A stretch of 60,034 bases of DNA from an uncultured Francisellaceae bacterium. GTDB taxonomy: Bacteria; Pseudomonadota; Gammaproteobacteria; UBA6186; Azoamicaceae. Both the position numbers and the translations under genes were made by a program. This document shows positions 36,134 through 44,592 of the stretch, in pieces. The notes under the pieces were generated by a model, which was given only the letters and a program-made list of their open reading frames with translations, ran no database searches and had not been told where the DNA came from. The stretch covers positions 1-60,034 of the forward strand of contig CAIVQA010000013.1 of assembly GCA_903907935.1 (NCBI GenBank), given 5' to 3'. Numbering within the stretch: position 1 is the stretch's first letter; each line of letters begins with the position of its first letter.

Positions 36134-36714
36134 TTTTTCACCTTTAAATTTATTTCATCCCACACAGCATAATCATAAACCATTATTTTTTGAGGTTCAA
36201 ATTTTTTAGCAATTAGTGTTGGTGTTTCTTTAAAACTGTTATCAAACAAAAACCAATCGTTAGCTAACCCTTTATAGATAGTCAAAAAATTATAGATGCT
36301 TTTTTGGTATCTCCTTTTAATAACTTCAACAGAAATATTATGCCCACCATGTTTTACTCTGCATTGGACTCTATTTATTGCAAGCTCTACAGAGTTTAAC
36401 CAAAAAAATATTATATTAATTTTATACCCAATACTTTTATATTTGTTGATTCTATTTGCATACGTTACACCAGACAAAGTAGTCTCAAAAGCAAAGTTAA
36501 CACCTCTATTAGCTAAAGTATCAAGTTGATTTAACATTATCTTGCCAGCTTCTATGGCTTTGCTTTCTGGGTTTGAAGGTGATAATTCAGCGGCAATATT
36601 GTCAGCATTTACAAAGTGGAAACATTGCAGCTCAGGTAGCATAGTCTTAGCAGCTGTGGTTTTACCAGCGCCATTACATCCCGCAATTATAAATATTTGT
36701 TTACCAGGTAACAT
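36118..36714 (-). CDS. zeta toxin-like kinase
   Basis: 198 residues. P-loop AGCNGAGKTT (residues 11-20), FVNADNIAAELSP, FAFETTLSG and a C-terminal LFDNS are the motifs of zeta/UDP-N-acetylglucosamine kinase-like proteins, which block peptidoglycan synthesis. It is inserted head-on inside the RecE/RecT/SSB run. It may act in plasmid maintenance. Confidence 0.8.
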   Translation of the reverse strand: MLPGKQIFIIAGCNGAGKTTAAKTMLPELQCFHFVNADNIAAELSPSNPESKAIEAGKIMLNQLDTLANRGVNFAFETTLSGVTYANRINKYKSIGYKINIIFFWLNSVELAINRVQCRVKHGGHNISVEVIKRRYQKSIYNFLTIYKGLANDWFLFDNSFKETPTLIAKKFEPQKIMVYDYAVWDEINLKVKKWQIF

Positions 36715-36819
36715 TGGGTTTATCTCATAATAAATTTACATTATACAAACGACGCCAACAAGAAAATCAAATAACTATTTGTTAATTCATATTAAATTCA
36801 AACTGTCAATAGGAGATTT

Positions 36820-36847
36820 CTTACAAAAAGTCTAGCCGTTTTCCTAT
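36820..36847 (-). repeat. dispersed 28-bp element, copy B
   Basis: On the - strand this is identical in all 28 bases to copy C at 58136-58163. Read on the + strand it ends TTTTCCTAT, directly before the candidate small RNA at 36848. A promoter role would explain all three sites. Confidence 0.75.
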
Positions 36848-36942
36848 AGACAGTTGATTTTTAACTATGTCAAAATGGTGTCTGTCATCTCCAACCGAGA
36901 AATTCGGTTCTTGGCCCAAGTTCCCTACTTGGGTCTTTTTTT
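36848..36942 (+). ncRNA. candidate small RNA
   Basis: About 95 bases between repeat copy B and a strong terminator, with no ORF. It can fold an outer GACAG/CTGTC stem (36849-36880), then AACCGA-GAAAT-TCGGTT, then the terminator hairpin. The terminator has no upstream gene on this strand to serve, so a short RNA is the simplest explanation. Confidence 0.45.
36915..36942 (+). terminator. rho-independent terminator
   Basis: CCCAAG, loop TTCCCTA, CTTGGG, then TCTTTTTTT. Textbook form on the + strand. Confidence 0.85.
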
Positions 36943-37052
36943 GTAGTTTTTAGGGTGAAAATGACGTAAACTTAATTTAAATGGAAGTACAAATGGAAGT
37001 ATTAAAGTTAAAGAACGTAATAATAGTAAGTAAATAGAACAAGGAGTAAGTA

Positions 37053-37619
37053 ATGTTAAATAATCAAACAACATATCAAGATAGTAATAATCAATTAGCA
37101 TGGGATTTTGGGAGTGATGTCGGAGCGAGGCAAACCAAAACAAACAACGGTTTGTTATTAAGCTCTATGAATCTTGGTGATGTTCGAACAGCAAAAATCA
37201 AAGTGCTTAATATAGACAGAATAGATAGCAGGACGAGTGAACCATACAGAACCAAAACTGGCGCAACGTATGTAAATTTACGGTTGTATGCTGTAGATAA
37301 CAATGGCAATGATGGTATTTTTTATTGCTATTTGTTCGGCGGCACTGCTAAAGCGTTTATAAAATCAATGGGAGTAGAACTTGTTGGAACTGTAGTACCA
37401 GATTTAACAAAGTTTTTAAAAGAACCTTATTGTAACGGCAATGCTGAGATTAAAAAATCTAATTACAATGGCAATGATAAATTAGAGGTTGCTAAATGGC
37501 TACCTGCTGCTAGTCTTGCTCCAATGGGTACTGTTTTTGGCTCTGCTACAATAACTAATTTTAATGGTAATCCTTTAGCTACAAAGGCAGAATTAGAAGC
37601 TGATAATATACCTTTTTAA
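37053..37619 (+). CDS. SSB-like protein
   Basis: 188 residues behind AAGGAG. A beta-rich OB-like core (IKVLNIDRIDSR..., ATYVNLRLYAVDNNGNDGIFYCYLFGG) ends with ADNIPF, resembling the acidic SSB tail DDDIPF that recruits partners. Position after RecE/RecT supports a single-strand binding role. Confidence 0.6.
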   Translation: MLNNQTTYQDSNNQLAWDFGSDVGARQTKTNNGLLLSSMNLGDVRTAKIKVLNIDRIDSRTSEPYRTKTGATYVNLRLYAVDNNGNDGIFYCYLFGGTAKAFIKSMGVELVGTVVPDLTKFLKEPYCNGNAEIKKSNYNGNDKLEVAKWLPAASLAPMGTVFGSATITNFNGNPLATKAELEADNIPF

Positions 37620-37652
37620 TCATTAGTTAATTTTAAAATAAGGGGTTTTTAA

Positions 37653-37841
37653 ATGGACGCTGCAGTTATGCAACTAGAAGAAGCTATTAATGAAGCGACT
37701 AGATGTTGTGATATTTTAATTCGGGACAATACGCTAGAAGCATTAACTGCAGCGTACAGAGTAAAAGCCTTCTTGCTTAGTTTAAAGCAGCCAGAGCCAG
37801 ATGCATTAGATATATCTAAGGAGTCAACACATGCCAACTAA
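37653..37841 (+). CDS. small helical protein
   Basis: 62 residues behind AAGGGG, with helices from residue 5 to 50 (QLEEAINEATRCCDILI, LTAAYRVKAFLLSLK). Its stop overlaps the start of the next gene by 11 bases. Function unknown. Confidence 0.55.
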   Translation: MDAAVMQLEEAINEATRCCDILIRDNTLEALTAAYRVKAFLLSLKQPEPDALDISKESTHAN

Positions 37842-38115
37842 TGATGACTCAAATACTAAAGCAGCGCGTACATGGCACAACAAATTGTCGTGTAATACCG
37901 CTGTTAACAGTGTCGACCACCCAAGAGATATTTATCATGAACATACGGTTCCGATTGGTGGGACTGTATATGGCGAGCTGCCTAGGATGTCTTGGACTGT
38001 TAGCAGGTTTATGTGTTGTCGATGTGGTCAAATTATAGTTGTTCCTGAGGTGGAAGAAGCTAATAGATGTAACTATAACGAGATGTATTGTAACGACAAA
38101 ACATCAACTACTTGA
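37831..38115 (+). CDS. small protein with zinc-like Cys motif
   Basis: 94 residues behind AAGGAG. It contains MCCRCGQIIVVPEVEEANRCNY, a CxxC with later Cys, and an N-terminal WHNK region. Probably a small zinc-binding protein encoded with the recombination genes. No family recognised. Confidence 0.55.
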   Translation: MPTNDDSNTKAARTWHNKLSCNTAVNSVDHPRDIYHEHTVPIGGTVYGELPRMSWTVSRFMCCRCGQIIVVPEVEEANRCNYNEMYCNDKTSTT

Positions 38116-38227
38116 CAAACAAATCTAATTTAGTCAAAAATGTTTGGCAGGGAATACGATATGCACTTAGAAAACATACTAAATGCAAAAACTAATATCT
38201 CAAAGCTAATTAATAACTAAGGGTAAA

Positions 38228-38392
38228 ATGATTAATAATAAAAACAATAATCAAACAAATGGCCAAACAATTGCCAATGCTAAAACGGTTAATAACCCTT
38301 TTGGTAAAGCTGATTGGACGGCAGTGCACAACCATTTAAATAGTTTAGTTAAAAATATTATAGGAGGAAGAAAAAGCTCAAGTGATAAATGA
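38228..38392 (+). CDS. Asn-rich micro-protein
   Basis: 54 residues. Asn/Gln-rich start, then NPFGKADWTAVHNHLNSLVKNIIGG, an amphipathic helix. AAGGGT lies before ATG 38228. Low certainty. Confidence 0.4.
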   Translation: MINNKNNNQTNGQTIANAKTVNNPFGKADWTAVHNHLNSLVKNIIGGRKSSSDK

Positions 38393-38426
38393 GTATAACT
38401 TAACAGCAATTTGATTGCTTTTAAAT

Positions 38427-38447
38427 ATACCAGATAACTGGTATTAT
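38427..38447 (+). promoter_or_regulatory. inverted-repeat operator and -10 for the HD gene
   Basis: ATACCAG-ATAA-CTGGTAT is a perfect 7-bp inverted repeat overlapping a TATTAT box at 38442-38447. The SpoT-like gene starts 20 bases later without a good ribosome site. Confidence 0.45.
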
Positions 38448-38466
38448 TTAATTTAATTGCGCTAAA

Positions 38467-39162
38467 ATGGCGCAGTGTGCCAACAAGGTATCATCTTGTT
38501 TGGCACACCACTTGAGCTTTGATAAGGTTGTGAGCCAGACATCAAAGCCCCAAAATAATTATATCATAGTAGATCCCCAAAGCGAACGCGTTGGGTTTGG
38601 CTACTACAAAAAAGCAGGATGTTGCTGTAGCAGGCTGCGTCAAAAAGTTGCTCACATCAAAATCAGTCCAACAAAAATAAACAAAGCTATACAGTATGCA
38701 AAGGATTACCATGGCAAGCAGTTGCGGCAAACGGGTGAACCGTATTATACGCATCCGATAGAGGTGGCCTGTATGGCTGCTGATTATGTGCCTAAAGAAA
38801 ATATTTTAGTCGCAGCTTTGTTGCATGATACTTTAGAGGATACAGTGCTAACTAAAGACTGTATTGCTGTTGTTTTTGGAGAGAGCGTGGCTAACAAAGT
38901 TTATGCTTTGACGAGGATTAGAAATGGTGTTAAATTGCCGTCTTCTGAACTGTTGACGCTATTGTTAGAAGAAGATAGCCAGAGCAACAAAGATTTGCTG
39001 GCGGTTAAACTTTGCGACAGGCTACACAATTTGAGAACACTACATGTTAAGAAGCCAGAAAAAATAGCTAAAATTGTTAATGAGACTAAGCAGCATTTTG
39101 TACCTATTGCTGAGTATTTGGGTTTAGATAGAATTAAGCGCGGAATGTTGTTTTACTGTTAA
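38467..39162 (+). CDS. SpoT-type HD hydrolase (small alarmone hydrolase)
   Basis: 231 residues, of which 60-231 match the (p)ppGpp hydrolase domain of RelA/SpoT: AIQYAKDYHGKQLRQTGEPYYTHP (H96), LLHDTLEDT (H120, D121, with the following ED) and KLCDRLHNLRTL (D184). All metal-binding residues are present and no synthetase domain follows. It would lower ppGpp and so relieve the stringent response. The first 60 residues have no known domain, with CCCSRLR near residue 52. Confidence 0.85.
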   Translation: MAQCANKVSSCLAHHLSFDKVVSQTSKPQNNYIIVDPQSERVGFGYYKKAGCCCSRLRQKVAHIKISPTKINKAIQYAKDYHGKQLRQTGEPYYTHPIEVACMAADYVPKENILVAALLHDTLEDTVLTKDCIAVVFGESVANKVYALTRIRNGVKLPSSELLTLLLEEDSQSNKDLLAVKLCDRLHNLRTLHVKKPEKIAKIVNETKQHFVPIAEYLGLDRIKRGMLFYC

Positions 39163-39178
39163 TAATGTTTTATCTAAA

Positions 39179-39448
39179 TTAACCAAAGAGATCTGCGTGC
39201 GAACCAGTGCGAACAAATACTATATCTTTCGTTCCTAATAAATATATAAGCAACCAATCTGGGTCAATATGACATTCTCTGCAATCATCATATTGTCCGC
39301 GTAACTGATGGTCATGATATTTTAATGACAGTACTTGCTGATTAATTAAATTAAGCATTACCGTTTGTAGTTTTTTTAATTGCTTACCACGCTTTTTCAT
39401 GCGCTTTACATCTTGCTTGAATTTGTTTTTATAAATAGGCTCTAACAC
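39179..39448 (-). CDS. YafQ-type mRNA interferase toxin
   Basis: 89 residues. The order FKQDVKRMKKRGK, LSLKYHDHQLRGQYDDCRECHIDPDWLLIY and VRTGSHADLF is the YafQ/RelE-like fold, with the His residues (HDH, H in ECHI, SHADLF) used for cleavage. It starts right after the antitoxin stop (TAA/ATG adjacent) in one operon. Confidence 0.88.
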   Translation of the reverse strand: MLEPIYKNKFKQDVKRMKKRGKQLKKLQTVMLNLINQQVLSLKYHDHQLRGQYDDCRECHIDPDWLLIYLLGTKDIVFVRTGSHADLFG

Positions 39449-39721
39449 TTACATTCCTAACCTATTAAATAAGTCCTGTGCATCTTTACACTTAACCGTA
39501 CCCTTGCGTTGTATAGCTTCTTTAATAGCACATAAAGTTTCTTTATTAGGATTAAGTTCAAATGGCAAATCATGTCTTGCCCGTACTTGCTTGTAAAACA
39601 TAGTAATTGCTTGCGTTACAGTAATGCCCCAGCTATTAAATAAATTCTCTACTTCTTGCTTTAGCGCAGGTTCAACCCTAGCTCTAATATAATCTGTTTT
39701 AGCTGCACGATCAGTTTTCAT
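39449..39721 (-). CDS. DinJ/RelB-type antitoxin
   Basis: 90 residues. An RHH start (DYIRARVEPALKQEVENLFNSWGITVTQAITMFYKQV) and PFEL.PN mark DinJ-type antitoxins. Its promoter on the - strand (TTGATT, 17 bases, TATATT) contains an inverted-repeat-like CCCAAATGGGG that may be the operator. Confidence 0.85.
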   Translation of the reverse strand: MKTDRAAKTDYIRARVEPALKQEVENLFNSWGITVTQAITMFYKQVRARHDLPFELNPNKETLCAIKEAIQRKGTVKCKDAQDLFNRLGM

Positions 39722-39884
39722 TTTTATCTCACAATATTTTTAAATCGTTAAAATTAATATACCCCATTTGGGACACAAAATCAAATATGGTATATGTTTT
39801 TAGTTAACAATCTTAAGCCGTGGAAGCTAACAAGTTTAGCTTGCTTTCATACGCTAATTTTCTATCTTGTACTATACTTAGTGT

Positions 39885-40967
39885 ATGGTATACCATTTAT
39901 TAAAAGCATATTTCCCAAACATATTATTGTTTCCGTTTGTCTTTTTAAAAGAAGAAATGGAAGCTGTTTTTGCTGGCAAGCACGTTGTTAGGAGTGCAAT
40001 TAGAGCTGCTCTTACTTTTGGTGGGTTAGTTGGTGGTGTTTTTGTTTATGGGCAATCAGCTGCAATAGCAAACTTTTTAAACAGTATAACGGCTGCACTA
40101 AACATGACTGGTTCAACTCAAGGTATGATGTCATTGTTTTTGTCTGTTTTAAGTTGCGGTTCGATTGCAGGTTTTTTAGCTAGAATTGCAACCAAAGCAT
40201 TTTGTTATTACCGTTTCGGTGACCCTGATTTTTATTTAACAAAAAAAAGGGAACAAGAATTAGAGGAAATATTTAAAGGACAAGGTTATAGTATCAGTGG
40301 TGTTGCTGTTAGAAAAGTAATAGATTTTTGTGTTGCTAATTTTCGTAAGCCATTGTTAGTAGAATTTGGAACACATCCGCACGATTGGAAGCGTGTATTA
40401 GATGCATTAATTTATGATGGCGATTTAGAAGTATTTTTAGAACACTATGAACTGTTACAAAAAAAATTACAAAAACTATCTAGAAAGCGAGAGGCATTAG
40501 AAAAACACGGCCCTGAAATTGATTTGCCTAATGCGTTGTGCTGGTCTTTTAGAAATCAAACAAGAATTGACAGCGATGAGCAAGCGCCGTTATTGTTTAG
40601 GCAAAACAGTTTAACAGAAGCTTTGCCTGTCTCACCTGGTGTGTTGTCATTAATGTCTTTCTCTAAAGAAGTTAGAGAAAAGATGTTAGCAATTAAAGCA
40701 TTAACTAAATTTAGAAAAAAGCATAATAATGGCTACTCTAAAGAAGAGTTGATTTATTTTTGTTCTTTAAACCTTAAAAAAAGAGAGCAATGTTTGGCTG
40801 CTATGCTTTTTCCTGTGCAACTAAGCCCTGAAAGTACTTTGTCTTCGCAATCATCTACACCGCCGTCCTCAAATTCAAATCAAGCTGCAACTTACGAACA
40901 AAATTTTCCTTACAACACATGCACATCATCTGCTGCATTACTGCAACAACCTAAACCTACACATTAA
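39885..40967 (+). CDS. membrane protein with Ser/Pro-rich tail
   Basis: 360 residues. Three hydrophobic segments (residues 5-20, about 40-60 and about 80-105) precede a soluble charged domain (DPDFYLTKKREQELEEIFKG) and a Ser/Pro/Gln-rich tail. TATACT at 39873-39878 puts the likely mRNA start at the ATG itself, so translation may be leaderless; ATG 39957 (MEAVFAGKHV) is an alternative. ATGGTATACCAT at the start is a perfect palindrome. No family recognised; an envelope or effector-like role is open. Confidence 0.5.
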   Translation: MVYHLLKAYFPNILLFPFVFLKEEMEAVFAGKHVVRSAIRAALTFGGLVGGVFVYGQSAAIANFLNSITAALNMTGSTQGMMSLFLSVLSCGSIAGFLARIATKAFCYYRFGDPDFYLTKKREQELEEIFKGQGYSISGVAVRKVIDFCVANFRKPLLVEFGTHPHDWKRVLDALIYDGDLEVFLEHYELLQKKLQKLSRKREALEKHGPEIDLPNALCWSFRNQTRIDSDEQAPLLFRQNSLTEALPVSPGVLSLMSFSKEVREKMLAIKALTKFRKKHNNGYSKEELIYFCSLNLKKREQCLAAMLFPVQLSPESTLSSQSSTPPSSNSNQAATYEQNFPYNTCTSSAALLQQPKPTH

Positions 40968-40969
40968 TA

Positions 40970-42007
40970 TCACCAAAAATCTTCATTAAAAATATCATTC
41001 CTGCGACAAAATGTTTTTAACTTTTGTAATGCTATTTCCTGGATTTGTCTAATTCTTTCGTGAGAAACATTATAATTAAATCCAATTCTTTTTAGTGCAA
41101 GCTCTTCTCCGTAAAAACCGAATTTGTCGACAATAACATTTTTTTCAGTAGTGGTTAGGCTTTCTAGACCCCGATTTAATATTTTTTTTATTTCTACAGA
41201 TAGCGTTTCGTCTTCTTGTGACGGCGTATTTATAGTACTAATTATTTCATGAAAATTTACCTCTACTTCATTATCATTCAAAAAACTAGCTCTGCTGTTA
41301 TCAAAAATAGTACCGTCTGCTTCAAAAGATATAGTCTTTACTGCAATCATTTCTAGCTTAGCAACTTTTTTAGTGCTTAAGTTTAATTTTTTAGCTCTTT
41401 CATTTAAACTCGGTTTTCTCCCCAGTGCTTCTTCTAATTTTATAGTGCTTTTAAAATTTTTTTTAATTCTTTCCGCAATATCGTGAGAAACCTTTATATC
41501 TCTGCTTAAATTGACTATAACTTTTTCTATAGTGCTCCTAATCCACCAAACAGCATAAGTTGCAAATTTAAAACCTCGTTCAGGGTCGAACATGTCAACC
41601 GCTTTCATCAAACCAAAATTACCTTCATTAATTAACTCTAAAAGTTCTATGCCGCGGTTAGCGTATCGCAAGGCAATCTTAACTACTAAGCGCTGATTAG
41701 AATTAATCATTTTTTCTCTAGCTGTTTTAGAGCCTTGTTTTACCTGCCTACTATAAAATTTTTCCTCATCTGCTGTTAATAGTTTGTGACGATGAACGTC
41801 TCTATAAAACAAAGCTAAAGACGTTATTTGTAATGATTTTTCTTTTAAATTAAATTCTGATTGTTGTTCTAATAAATCTTCTTCTGTGTCATCTGTTGCT
41901 TGCGATGAAGAATAATTTGTAGTGATGTTTATTCTGATTTTTGCGGTTTTGTTTTTGGTGTTAATTTTTTTTGTGTTGTTATCAAAAACTTCCTGCAAAC
42001 TAGCCAT
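40970..42007 (-). CDS. RpoS-like sigma-70 family factor
   Basis: 345 residues, RBS AAAGGGA. Region 1.2 to 2 runs from about 60 to 165 (LFYRDVHRHKLLTADEE, NQRLVVKIALRYANRG, LELINEGNFGLMKAVDMFDPERGFKFATYAVWWIRSTIE), then region 3 and a region 4 HTH near residues 300-335 (LKRIGFNYNVSHERIRQIQ). Wording is closest to RpoS/RpoD group 2 factors. Unusual features are the acidic, Thr/Asn-rich N-terminus and a shortened, divergent region 4. It may direct transcription to phage or stationary-phase promoters. Confidence 0.85.
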   Translation of the reverse strand: MASLQEVFDNNTKKINTKNKTAKIRINITTNYSSSQATDDTEEDLLEQQSEFNLKEKSLQITSLALFYRDVHRHKLLTADEEKFYSRQVKQGSKTAREKMINSNQRLVVKIALRYANRGIELLELINEGNFGLMKAVDMFDPERGFKFATYAVWWIRSTIEKVIVNLSRDIKVSHDIAERIKKNFKSTIKLEEALGRKPSLNERAKKLNLSTKKVAKLEMIAVKTISFEADGTIFDNSRASFLNDNEVEVNFHEIISTINTPSQEDETLSVEIKKILNRGLESLTTTEKNVIVDKFGFYGEELALKRIGFNYNVSHERIRQIQEIALQKLKTFCRRNDIFNEDFW

Positions 42008-42111
42008 GGCAAATCCCTTTGATTGATGCTTCTTAATATAACAATATTAAAAGCAATTTAAGCGACTATGTCAACAGTGTTTTGTTATTAAATAAGGGTT
42101 AACACCAAAGT

Positions 42112-42330
42112 TTACAAATTATAGCTCATTTCTTCGTCATCCGTTTTTATATCTTTTTTAGGTTTGATTCCTGCCGCTATTTTATCAAAAATTTCTTTCC
42201 TGTGGACTTTAACTTCTTCCGGTGCTTCGATTCCAATTCTAACTTGGTTGCCTTTCACTCCTAAGACCTTGATTTTTACATTATCCCCTACAACTAATGT
42301 TTCTCCAATTTTTCTAGTAAGTATTAACAT
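42112..42330 (-). CDS. csrA: CsrA translational regulator
   Basis: 72 residues behind GGAGAGGAT. The sequence [20 protein letters not shown], then [18 protein letters not shown], is unmistakable CsrA, with the RNA-contact residues (R6, L4, and R44 in VHRKE) present. The last 18 residues are a phage-specific acidic tail. It lies about 100 bases upstream of the sigma gene start on the same strand. Confidence 0.96.
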   Translation of the reverse strand: MLILTRKIGETLVVGDNVKIKVLGVKGNQVRIGIEAPEEVKVHRKEIFDKIAAGIKPKKDIKTDDEEMSYNL

Positions 42331-42482
42331 ATCCTCTCCATTCTTTAATTACTATTTTTATTGTAAGAACGAGGATTTTAGTTGTATTTGTTCAAATAGT
42401 CAAAAGTATGGCTGTTTAAATTGGCATCTTGGGGTAAATGTATTATAATTAACTTATATAAGTGTAAAAATAGGAGCATACG

Positions 42483-43085
42483 ATGAAGAAAGAATTTAAA
42501 AAATTTGCATTTTTAGCTATTTTAATCCCTGGGGTGTTTTTAGCATTAAATGCTAATTCTAGCGTGTTTGCTGGAGCTGATGTAGGCTTAAAAAACACTG
42601 GATTTAAAACTGGATTTGGTAGCGGCGTATTTAAAAATACCCATAAAATGGGTAGGGTGTTTGTTGGAACTGATATATTGCCAAACTTAGATGTTGAAGT
42701 ATATGTTGAAAAAACATTGGGAAGTAGCAAGAAAGATGTTAATGATAACACTAACAAAGTTAATTTTATTAATGTCGGCACTGGTTTACTTTACAAGTTT
42801 GATATTGATAGTTGCAGCAATTTTAAACCAGTGGTAGGTGTTGGCGTTAAACAAATACGAGTTAAACTAAACGATAATACTAAAGACGCAGTTGTATCTG
42901 TAAACAAATCAAAGCTTACATATAAATTAACAACTGGCGCTGAGTATATGTTTAATGATTATCTAGGTAGCAGAGCGTTAGTTAGCTTTGAAAATACCGC
43001 AAGATTAAAGCATACTGCTGATGATATGACATTTAAATTAAGAAATAGTGTAGGCGGTTCTATTGGAATGTTTGTTAGAACTTAA
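42483..43085 (+). CDS. outer-membrane beta-barrel protein
   Basis: 200 residues behind AGGAG. A signal peptide (FLAILIPGVFLALNANSSVFA, cleavage near residue 30) precedes alternating beta strands and ends in a membrane-type GGSIGMFVRT strand. It resembles small OmpA- or opacity-like barrels. A role in lysogenic conversion or blocking superinfection is possible. TATAAT lies 40 bases upstream. Confidence 0.75.
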   Translation: MKKEFKKFAFLAILIPGVFLALNANSSVFAGADVGLKNTGFKTGFGSGVFKNTHKMGRVFVGTDILPNLDVEVYVEKTLGSSKKDVNDNTNKVNFINVGTGLLYKFDIDSCSNFKPVVGVGVKQIRVKLNDNTKDAVVSVNKSKLTYKLTTGAEYMFNDYLGSRALVSFENTARLKHTADDMTFKLRNSVGGSIGMFVRT

Positions 43086-43098
43086 TGAAACATTAATT

Positions 43099-43129
43099 AA
43101 AATGCTTAATAATTTTTATTAGGCATTTT
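43099..43129 (+). terminator. hairpin terminator
   Basis: AAAATGC-TTAATAA, loop TTTT, TTATTAG-GCATTTT. It follows the beta-barrel stop by about 15 bases. Confidence 0.65.
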
Positions 43130-43163
43130 ATACACGGATGATTGATTAACACATGGAGGTGTT

Positions 43164-44591
43164 ATGTTTAAAAAAGCAAGCAGGGATGTATCCGCAAGTA
43201 CCGATTCAGTTAAAGCATTATTAGTAGGGATTAACTATACAGGCACGCCTAACCAGCTTGGCGGCTGCATAAAAGACGCTCAGTTGACACGACAAAACAT
43301 CCTAGCTGAGTACCCAAATGCGGTTATAGAAACAATGACCGATGACACCTCAATTAAACCAACAAGAGCTAATATTTTAAGCAAATTAACTGCACTTATT
43401 AGCTCAGCAAAGGTCGGTGACACTTTAATGTTTCATTATAGCGGTCATGGTGGGCAAGTTCCTGATTTAAATGGCGATGAAGAAGATGGTTATGATGAAA
43501 CTATTTGTCCGATTGATTTTATGAACGCTAGAGTTATTAAAGTAAATGGTGCGGATGTTATAGTAGATAGCCAAATCATTGACGATGAAATACATGAAAT
43601 AATTTCTAAAGTTCCACGTGGAGTTAAATTTTTTATGTTATCTGATTCATGTTTTTCTGGCACCATTGGTGATTTAAAACATGATTTAGCGCATTGTCAT
43701 GGTGGTGGTGAAGTTGAAGACGATAGCGAAGTAGATGGGCAAGGGGTGCATTTTGGTGCAGCTAATACTCAGCAACAACCAACCCCAGTTAGTCCGCCTG
43801 TCACTACAAATACAAGTTGGATATACATTAATTCTGCAAATGTGGTTTGGATTACACCGTTAAACCCTTTTTTATATCAAGAACTTGGCAACAGACATTT
43901 AACAATCAGATTAAATAATATACCTTCCGTATTAAATCAAAACCCTAACAGGTCAATTTTTTGTGATACTACTTTTACAAAAGTGGATGGGAACACTTAT
44001 AAAATAGATGCTCCGCAGCTTGGAATAAACCAATTGCTGATAAATGTTAACATCAATAAAGATGCACAATTTAATTTGTTTTGTAACTCAGCTTACGAAT
44101 ATGATAGCAAAGCCTGTAAACATAGGCATTATACTAAAAATTCCGTTCGTTCGATATCAATGAAAGCACCGTGTACAATTGGTGGGGAATTAAGAATTAT
44201 TAGTGGCTGCGAAGAAAACCAAACGTCAGCGGATACAGGTACTAATGGAGCATGTACTAAAGCATTTTGGGATGCGGTTAGATGTATGGGTGGATTACGT
44301 CAGTTTTTCCCAAAATTGTTCAGTCACCATATAGAAGATTTAAAGTTTATCCAAGATAGTGTTAATTATAATTTATCTAGATTTGGTTTTACTCAACATT
44401 CTGTAATTAGTTGGGAGCACGCTCACGGCAGATCGTCTTCATCTAGTTCTCAATATGTCCCAGCATACCAAGGGTTTAGTAGAAATCGTTACGACGCTTA
44501 TTATCGTACCATGGTTAATTGTTATCCTGTTTACGACCCATTGCCGTTGCACCGTGCTTTAGAGCAATACGAGCCTTATTGTAAACCGTAG
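43164..44591 (+). CDS. metacaspase-like peptidase (C14 family)
   Basis: 475 residues behind a GGAGG site. The p20 domain starts ALLVGINYTGTPNQLGGCIKDA, with catalytic His in LMFHYSGHGGQ (H95) and Cys in LSDSCFSGT (C163), and the DGYDETICP block between. The C-terminal 300 residues have GGELRIISGCEENQTSADT (the S-G-C-x-x-x-Q-T/S-A-x-E/D block of type I metacaspases) plus an inserted beta-rich part near 190-310. Possible roles are cleavage of a host protein, abortive infection or export as effector. Confidence 0.88.
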   Translation: MFKKASRDVSASTDSVKALLVGINYTGTPNQLGGCIKDAQLTRQNILAEYPNAVIETMTDDTSIKPTRANILSKLTALISSAKVGDTLMFHYSGHGGQVPDLNGDEEDGYDETICPIDFMNARVIKVNGADVIVDSQIIDDEIHEIISKVPRGVKFFMLSDSCFSGTIGDLKHDLAHCHGGGEVEDDSEVDGQGVHFGAANTQQQPTPVSPPVTTNTSWIYINSANVVWITPLNPFLYQELGNRHLTIRLNNIPSVLNQNPNRSIFCDTTFTKVDGNTYKIDAPQLGINQLLINVNINKDAQFNLFCNSAYEYDSKACKHRHYTKNSVRSISMKAPCTIGGELRIISGCEENQTSADTGTNGACTKAFWDAVRCMGGLRQFFPKLFSHHIEDLKFIQDSVNYNLSRFGFTQHSVISWEHAHGRSSSSSSQYVPAYQGFSRNRYDAYYRTMVNCYPVYDPLPLHRALEQYEPYCKP

Positions 44592-44592
44592 A

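Noticed and set aside
37053..37143. 72-codon - strand ORF at 36925-37143
   Set aside because: It overlaps the SSB-like gene start and the strong terminator, and has no ribosome site.
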